Origin: Mesorhabditis belari
Taxonomy: Eukaryota; Nematoda; Chromadorea; Rhabditida; Rhabditidae
DNA: 64,000 bases
Assembly (NCBI GenBank): GCA_958450365.1
Contig: CAUEEP010000909.1
Coordinates: 989,001-1,053,000 of the forward strand
Reading direction: 5' to 3'
The position numbers and the translations under genes were made by a program. The notes below the pieces were generated by a model. That model was given only the letters and a program-made list of their open reading frames with translations. It did not search any database and had not been told where the DNA came from. Within the stretch, counting starts at the first letter, position 1. Every line of letters begins with the position of its first letter. Shown piece after piece: positions 58,770-64,000 of this stretch.

Positions 58770-60362
58770 ATGAGGGTGTTTGAATCGCTCAGCTGCATTC
58801 TCTGCAAGCAACCGTGTAAGTTTTTGCTTTTCAGTTATGGATTTCGAAATAATCTAGATTTTAAAGCGTAAATAAGTGGGTTTTTGTTTTATCTTCCAAT
58901 CTTTTAGATGCTCGAGTTGCTAATCAACGTCGATCTCCACGTCAGTTGGGCTGTGGATTGGCCATGTGTGATGAGTGTTTCGAGCAAGAGGAGATGTTGG
59001 AACAAGAAGAGAGAAATCATCAATGTGGAAATATTTACTGTTTCTACAGCCAAGACCTTGCCTACTTTTTGATTGGTGAGTTTGATTCTGATTTTTGTTT
59101 TGAGTGAAAGCTGATTAGTCAAATTATTTTAGATGTTTTGTCACAAGAAAGCGCTTTGATGTTTACTCCAATGGGATATTTGCTTGTGAAGGTTGGATTT
59201 GGGATTTACAAATCATCGTGATTCTTTTAGCCTTTCAAAATTCCGGAATGTCCAATTTGTCATGATGAATGTAGGTTTGATGACTTGCTTTAAAAAATTT
59301 TGCTTTAGATTCAAACGAAATTGAGGCAAAGAAATCGTTTGCTCTTCAATGTGGGCATATCATTTGCACGAAATGCTGTTTGAAGACACGTCAGAAGTCT
59401 TATCCATACGAATATCAAATAAAATGTCCAACTTGTGCAGAGACATATGATATGTACACTGCTGTCAACAAACGGAAAGATCGATTTCATGGTAGATGAC
59501 TTCTTTTTACGTTCACTAATTTTTCTTTAGACTTTTTAAATGAGCTGCCCGAAATGACTCGACAAATGGAGACCATGATGAATGTTGCGAGAAATGTCAA
59601 AGATGAATGTAGCTGCAACGAATGCCACAAAAAGGTATGCCTACTTAAATTGATTTCTATAGAAGTATTTTAGAATATTGTCGACGAAATGTTTTATTGC
59701 GGTAAATGTGTTTTTGAAGTAAACTATTGTTAATATTGATTAAGCCCTTTTTGATTTATAGATTTGTGCTGTTTGTGCTTACAAGAGACATCATCCACAT
59801 GGGGCCATTCCTCTATTGGAAAAAGAGGTATCTTTTGCATCTTGTTATTAGTTTTGTTAGTTTGGAATCGAAAGGCGTACGATATTAATCTCATGTGTTT
59901 AGGCTAACAAAATGTTGATGGAAGTTCAACAAGAGTCAAGAAATGTCATCAAAACGTACAAGGATTTGGTTCCTGAACTACACAAGGGACTTCTCGCGGG
60001 CATTGACATCTTTGAAATGGTATTTTTATCAAATAAAACCGTTTTAATTCGATATTTCTTTAGAAATTGCTTTCGAAAGAGGAAACTCTCAAGGACGTAT
60101 CAACTTTTGCCGATTTCGGGGAGAAACATGAATCATTCACGTAAATTTTAACATTTTAAAACAACCCGTTTGTTCTTTAGAAAGATCAAGTCCAAATTTG
60201 AATCATCTGCTGAGAATTACTTGCGTCATTTGTGCAAATTCGATGCTGAAGTCAAGGTGAGTTGATTGGGGTTTTAAAAAGAATTTAATTTAATTTGTCT
60301 AGCAATTGATTCAAACCCTTAACGAGAGCCCTGATGTCTCAGAAAGCCGAATACAATTTTAA
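58770..60362 (+). CDS. RING / B-box / coiled-coil protein, copy 4 (intact)
   Basis: Twelve exons (58770-58815, 58908-59075, 59133-59191, 59231-59270, 59309-59491, 59531-59634, 59674-59718, 59762-59827, 59903-60019, 60064-60140, 60181-60256 and 60303-60362) join in phase to 346 residues. Same architecture as copy 1: zinc cluster (CILCKQP, CGLAMCDECFEQ), RING (CPICHDE, CGHIICTKC, CPTC), B-box-like finger (CNECHKK, FYCGKCVFE, CAVCAYKRHHPHGA) and coiled coil (QQESRNVIKTYKDL). The C-terminus is seven residues longer than in copy 1 because the stop is read past. A TRIM-like E3 ligase is likely; substrate unknown. Exon sizes match copy 1 except where small in-frame differences occur in exons 5 and 6. 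Confidence 0.87.
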
Positions 60363-60636
60363 TGGAAAACTTTTCACAACCCTTTTCCTCTAAAATCTCT
60401 CAGGACTTTCTTAAAAACCGTATTGTAAAACTGTTGAATTTACTTCCAAATCATTTACGAGAAATTCGAACGAACCGTGAGTACACTTAATCTGGTTGCA
60501 ATGCTTGACAATCTCTAGTGTGTATTTATTCTCTTACTGTATTCTTTCTGTTTGATACTATCTGTGTGCTTCTAAATCTTTTTTCGAAGCGTGCTCTTTT
60601 TGGTTGTGTTGGTCGAGAAATTTTTCCAATCACTTA

Positions 60637-60960
60637 TCTACTGTATATAAAGTAGAAGAGACGTGTCTGTCTGTGCGCAAACGCGACGCTCCGTAATTAC
60701 GTTTGCTCCATCGGCTAAAAGACAAAGTATTCAGCTTTCAGCGATATTTTGCTCCGGGGGTTTTCGGCTATGCGGAATCTGAATTTTAGGTCCATTTTTA
60801 AAACAGGGGCGAGGCTTAACATGGGTTACGATAGTTTTAGTTATTTGAAAGAAAGTTTTGTGCTAAAAAGTCGTTTTGTCCGCTCGACGAAAGCAATTCT
60901 GTTCTCTGTTTCTTTTTGCGTTCGTTTTCACTTTGTCTTCTCTTTTTCTATTGCAGATGG
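60637..60960 (+). mobile_element. Helitron-like 5' end, copy 2
   Basis: It starts TCTACTGTATATAAAGTAGA directly after an A, then GTGTCTGTCTGTGCGC, AACGCGACGCTCCGTAATTA and GGCTTAACATGGGTTACGA. It matches the inverted copy at 11215-11497. No 3' end (hairpin plus CTRR) was located. Confidence 0.5.
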
Positions 60961-60964
60961 ACCC

Positions 60965-61790
60965 TGAAGTGTCGTGTGGCTGTTGTAAAAACGCATTTTG
61001 AGTCAATGATCAAAACTTTTATCATTCACAACTTTTCACCGTGATAGATTTTCCCGTTCGTTGTTGGACTCTTTGTTCTCTCGGTTTCCTGAGGGTGAAG
61101 ACACTGATTGTACTGAACATTTCCTAATCATTACTTCTTTATGGGCTCTTGTGTAATTTTCGGGACTTTTTAATGTTTTACTTAATTTTCTATGAATTTA
61201 TGGTTTACAAAGTCAATTTATTTTGACTGACAGTTACACTGCTGGCATTTCTCTATACTTCTGATTCTCTCTTTAATGCCTATGACAAAAGAGATAAGAT
61301 AAGCGTACAGATAAAAGTGTTGAGCCTGACATTTATTGGTGTCAATACATGGTTCCAAAAAATGAGATTTCTTGGCGTTTTCATTTTTATTTGATTTTAT
61401 TTGCGATTTGCGCAGGTCATGTATTAAAGCCAACCATTCTACCACAAGGAATTGAGCCTTAACCTGCAATCGATCTTATCAACGATTATCCGACTAAAAT
61501 GATCAAAGCTACCCTAGACACAATTTTTGGAGGAGTGCGTGAATCAGAGGAAGAAAATGACGGTGCGATTCAATTTTCTGCTTGATAGTCTTTCATTGCC
61601 AAGGAGCGCAATTGGGATTCAAAGGATGACTTATTAAGGATTCGAGCAAAGTTGATGGAGTCACTTGGAGGAACCCTAAGTGTTCTAGTATTTGTATAAA
61701 CTCAAAATCTGAATAATACAAGCTTATAGAAAAAAGGTGAGCATCATCAAAAGTCCTGGAAATTTCCAAAAGTCCCTAAAATTACCCAAG
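60965..61790. other. No gene recognised; one coding-like scrap
   Basis: 61456-61585 contains an open, acidic-tailed stretch (LINDYPTKMIKATLDTIFGG, then VRESEEEND) without start, splice partner or known family. The rest is AT-rich non-coding. Confidence 0.4.
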
Positions 61791-61797
61791 AGCCTCT

Positions 61798-64000
61798 TTA
61801 TGCAAAAGCTGACCTGACAAAAAAACTGAAAAGAAATTTTGATATAATGATTCGCATCGACGTGAATATTGCCAAAGTGGAAGGGCCAAAGAATAAGTTT
61901 AGTACGATAAACACAAGAGTATAGATGATCGTGTTGAAAATATTCACAAACGAGCAGGTGAGCATCTGAAATTTGATACTCAAAGATTTTGTTGCCAAAT
62001 TTCGAGAAGTTTACAAGCTAGACTCACAAAAGTCACAATATATTGTATACTTGTAGTTAAGTTATAATTTTAGCATCAAGATCTGAAGATCTTTCTGTCA
62101 CAAAAGGTTTCAAAACCCGAAGGCTTCTCCAGCCGGATAATCCTAGATCATCTGGGTAAAAAAGTGGAGGTCCGGTTTCGTTCCTGAACCAAGCCCGGGA
62201 TATAACACTGGTTGGGACTCATTAGTTGGACGACCCGTGTACAAAAAGTTAAATTTGTAAAGTGTAAGAAAGTTTTCCGATTGCTTACTTGTGTCATCAA
62301 TAACATCTCTGTTCTCGACGCTTTTCCATTCTTTTTCAACTGAAACTTTTTTATGCTAAAAATTTATTTACAAACAAACACCTGTTTCACTTTTCTTCTT
62401 GTCATCAAATCGAGTGCACACATGAGAAAAAATGGTCCAATCATTGTATAATCTCGATATTCGTCAGTGTTGCTTCCATAACTGTAGAGATAGCTGAGAT
62501 GGACCATTGCAATACGGAAAATATATGGAAAGAGTAATTGAAGGAAGGGCCATTTCTTTGTATAACAGAAATAGAGACCATCAAAAGAGACTGCAAAGAA
62601 ACGACTGAAAGGATAACAAAATAAAGAAGTTTGAATAATTATTGTACTATTCTTTCTAACAAACGCTTCACTTTTATGCTATAGAAGTGAGCCAATGTTC
62701 TTTTTTTACGGCAACCACCTGTTTTTTTATTTTAATATTGCTGATTTTATTATAAAAAGAATAAAAATCACCCGGCTAGAGTGATTTTATGGGTTTACAA
62801 ATTTTTGGAGGCGCTGCAAGGCTCGCGTAGTTCATCTACAAGGTAAGTGCGAAAGTAAAGCAAAAGTCAGGCATTTTGTTTTCTTTTTGTTTTCTTTAGA
62901 CTTTCGATCTACACTTTTGGTTTTTAACATATCTAGATGCCTTTTTCCAGATGGAGATTTTATGTTTAGTTAATGCAAAAGGCCATCAAAACACCCTAAG
63001 CTATCTAGAGTATTAGAGTGTGTTCCTCTCGAGTAATGCATTTTCGAAAAGGCGCCTATTTGAGAAAACTACCGTAGTCCAACCTCCAATTTTCATTCAG
63101 TTAGCCCAATTTTTGTATCATTCGATGAGGAATTAAAAGGTAACTTCTGGTGAAGATGGGCTGGAAGTTGATAAGATAGGAAGCCGATTTGAGGAACTGC
63201 CGTACTTGAGCGAAGATGAAAGTGAGCAAGAGGAAGAATTATAGATGAACAACTTATTTTTATTGTTTTTTGTGCTTTTTATTTTGTTTTTAAATTTATC
63301 TGCAATTAAAACTCAATCGGTCTAGACTGTGCTGAGGTGTCTGATGAGTGACGATCTTGTTTTTCTCCAAGCCTTGCAGCGTCTCCAAAAATTTGTAAAC
63401 CCATCAAATCACTCTAGCCGGGTGATTTTTATTCTTTTTATAATAAAATCAGCGATATTAAAATAAAAAAACAGGTGGTTGCCGTAAAAAAAATTTTTAT
63501 GGTTACCCGGCCGCGATTAATAGGGGCCCCTTTAAGTGAACAGGCACCTAACTTGTGAATAAAGAATATGTGGGTCTGTCTGCTTTAGAAAAAAACGGAT
63601 GAACTAGTTGAGCTGAAAGTTTGCCTCTCCTGCCAATTACAAAGCACTTCGAAGACAAGCGGGCTTGTAAGATATCGTTTCACTCAAGTTTGTGAATAAA
63701 TGAGAGCTCACCTAAGCGAGATAACCAACTGACAGTATTGTGCAATATCATTCAAATTATAGTAGGCTACATATTCGGCAAGAGTGGCCGAGAGAGTTTG
63801 CAGCGAGCTCGAGCAGCGATTCCACGGCATGTGATTCTCGTCCATTTGATTGTAGCAATATGCGGCAAACGTGAAGAAGATCGCGTAGACAAATTTATTT
63901 ATGTTTTCCGCTGCGGCCAACACTCTGGAAATGGTCATAGAAGGGGTTGAACGAAACACCAACCGGATTGGTAATGTTAACTTGTCGTTTGTGATGGCAA
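61798..64000 (-). CDS. Serpentine chemoreceptor (Srg-superfamily-like), 5' end outside the window
   Basis: Minus-strand exons: 64000-63709 (TNDKLTLPIRLVFRSTPS, AENINKFVYAIFFTFAAYC, NDIAQYCQLVISLS), about 62618-62380 (RFFAVSFDGLYFCYTKKWPF, LLFPYIFRIAMVHL, GPFFLMCALDLMTRRKVKQ), about 62340-62290 (LKKNGKASRTEMLLMTQ) and 61968-61798 (CSFVNIFNTIIYTLVFIVLN, LAIFTSMRIIIS). They align exon by exon with the receptor at 25074. Helices 3-7 are visible; the start and first helices are off the right edge. The CTTAG/GTGAGC donor at 63709 and TTTCAG acceptor at 62618 join LS to RFF in phase. The intron between them carries a MITE. No break was seen, so this copy may be functional. Confidence 0.65.
62702..63489. 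mobile_element. Element of 0.79 kb with 130 bp inverted ends in a chemoreceptor intron
   Basis: The ends TTTTTACGGCAACCACCTG and CAGGTGGTTGCCGTAAAAA are inverted; arms include AAATCACCCGGCTAGAGTGA and CAAATTTTTGGAGGCGCTGC. An acidic open stretch (LPYLSEDESEQEEEL, then stop at about 63243) may be the C-terminus of a lost transposase. A half copy of the 27290 MITE is nested at about 63005-63140. Confidence 0.72.

Noticed and set aside
1..64000. CRISPR array, operon or other prokaryotic system
   Set aside because: Introns, trans-splice-like starts and metazoan families throughout; no regular spacer-repeat array was seen.

Overview
The window reads as chromosomal DNA of a rhabditid (clade V-like) nematode. 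It is AT-rich, has short introns that mostly start GT and end TTTCAG or TTTAG, and several start codons sit just after a TTTCAG or TTTAG, as expected at trans-splice sites. The gene families are typical of nematodes: transthyretin-like (TTR) secreted proteins, a C-type lectin, serpentine chemoreceptors, a Cys-loop channel, an SLC36-type transporter and an expanded RING/B-box family. The species cannot be named from the sequence. Gene models were assembled by eye from splice consensus, phase and family homology. Exon ends are given where phase confirmed them.

Layout. 0.2-2.1 kb: BED zinc-finger/coiled-coil gene with a MITE in an intron. 2.5-4.9 kb: two tandem TTR genes (minus). 7.7-12.2 kb: small secreted proteins (an asparagine/glycine-repeat protein, a one-domain granulin, a Cys-rich peptide) among MITEs, a fold-back element with tRNA-Ser-like arms and a Helitron-like end. 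14.4-14.8 kb: IgGFc-binding-domain fragment. 15.6-18.3 kb: RING/B-box gene 1. 18.8-20.7 kb: two-domain C-type lectin. 21.5-27.9 kb: mariner relics and a chemoreceptor whose intron holds a full-length dead mariner. 28.6-32 kb: RING gene 2 (frameshifted) with a Merlin (ISXO2-type) transposon in its upstream flank. 31.7-49.5 kb: a tandem duplication with an 8.9 kb unit carrying a chemoreceptor and most of an SLC36-like transporter; only copy 2 keeps the transporter 3' exons, which run to 51.2 kb. 51.8-54.9 kb: Cys-loop channel with nested elements in an intron. 55.8-60.4 kb: RING pseudogene 3, a chemoreceptor 3' fragment and intact RING gene 4. 60.6 kb: second Helitron-like end. 61.8-64 kb: chemoreceptor (minus) whose 5' part lies outside the window.

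The main theme is an accessory, transposon-rich arm. Environment-facing gene families (chemoreceptors, lectin, RING/B-box) have been duplicated and then hit by small DNA transposons. The RING paralogues share about 1 kb of upstream sequence. Each of three copies carries a different insertion there, and the other copies preserve the empty sites. This gives precise target-site duplications and a relative order of events.
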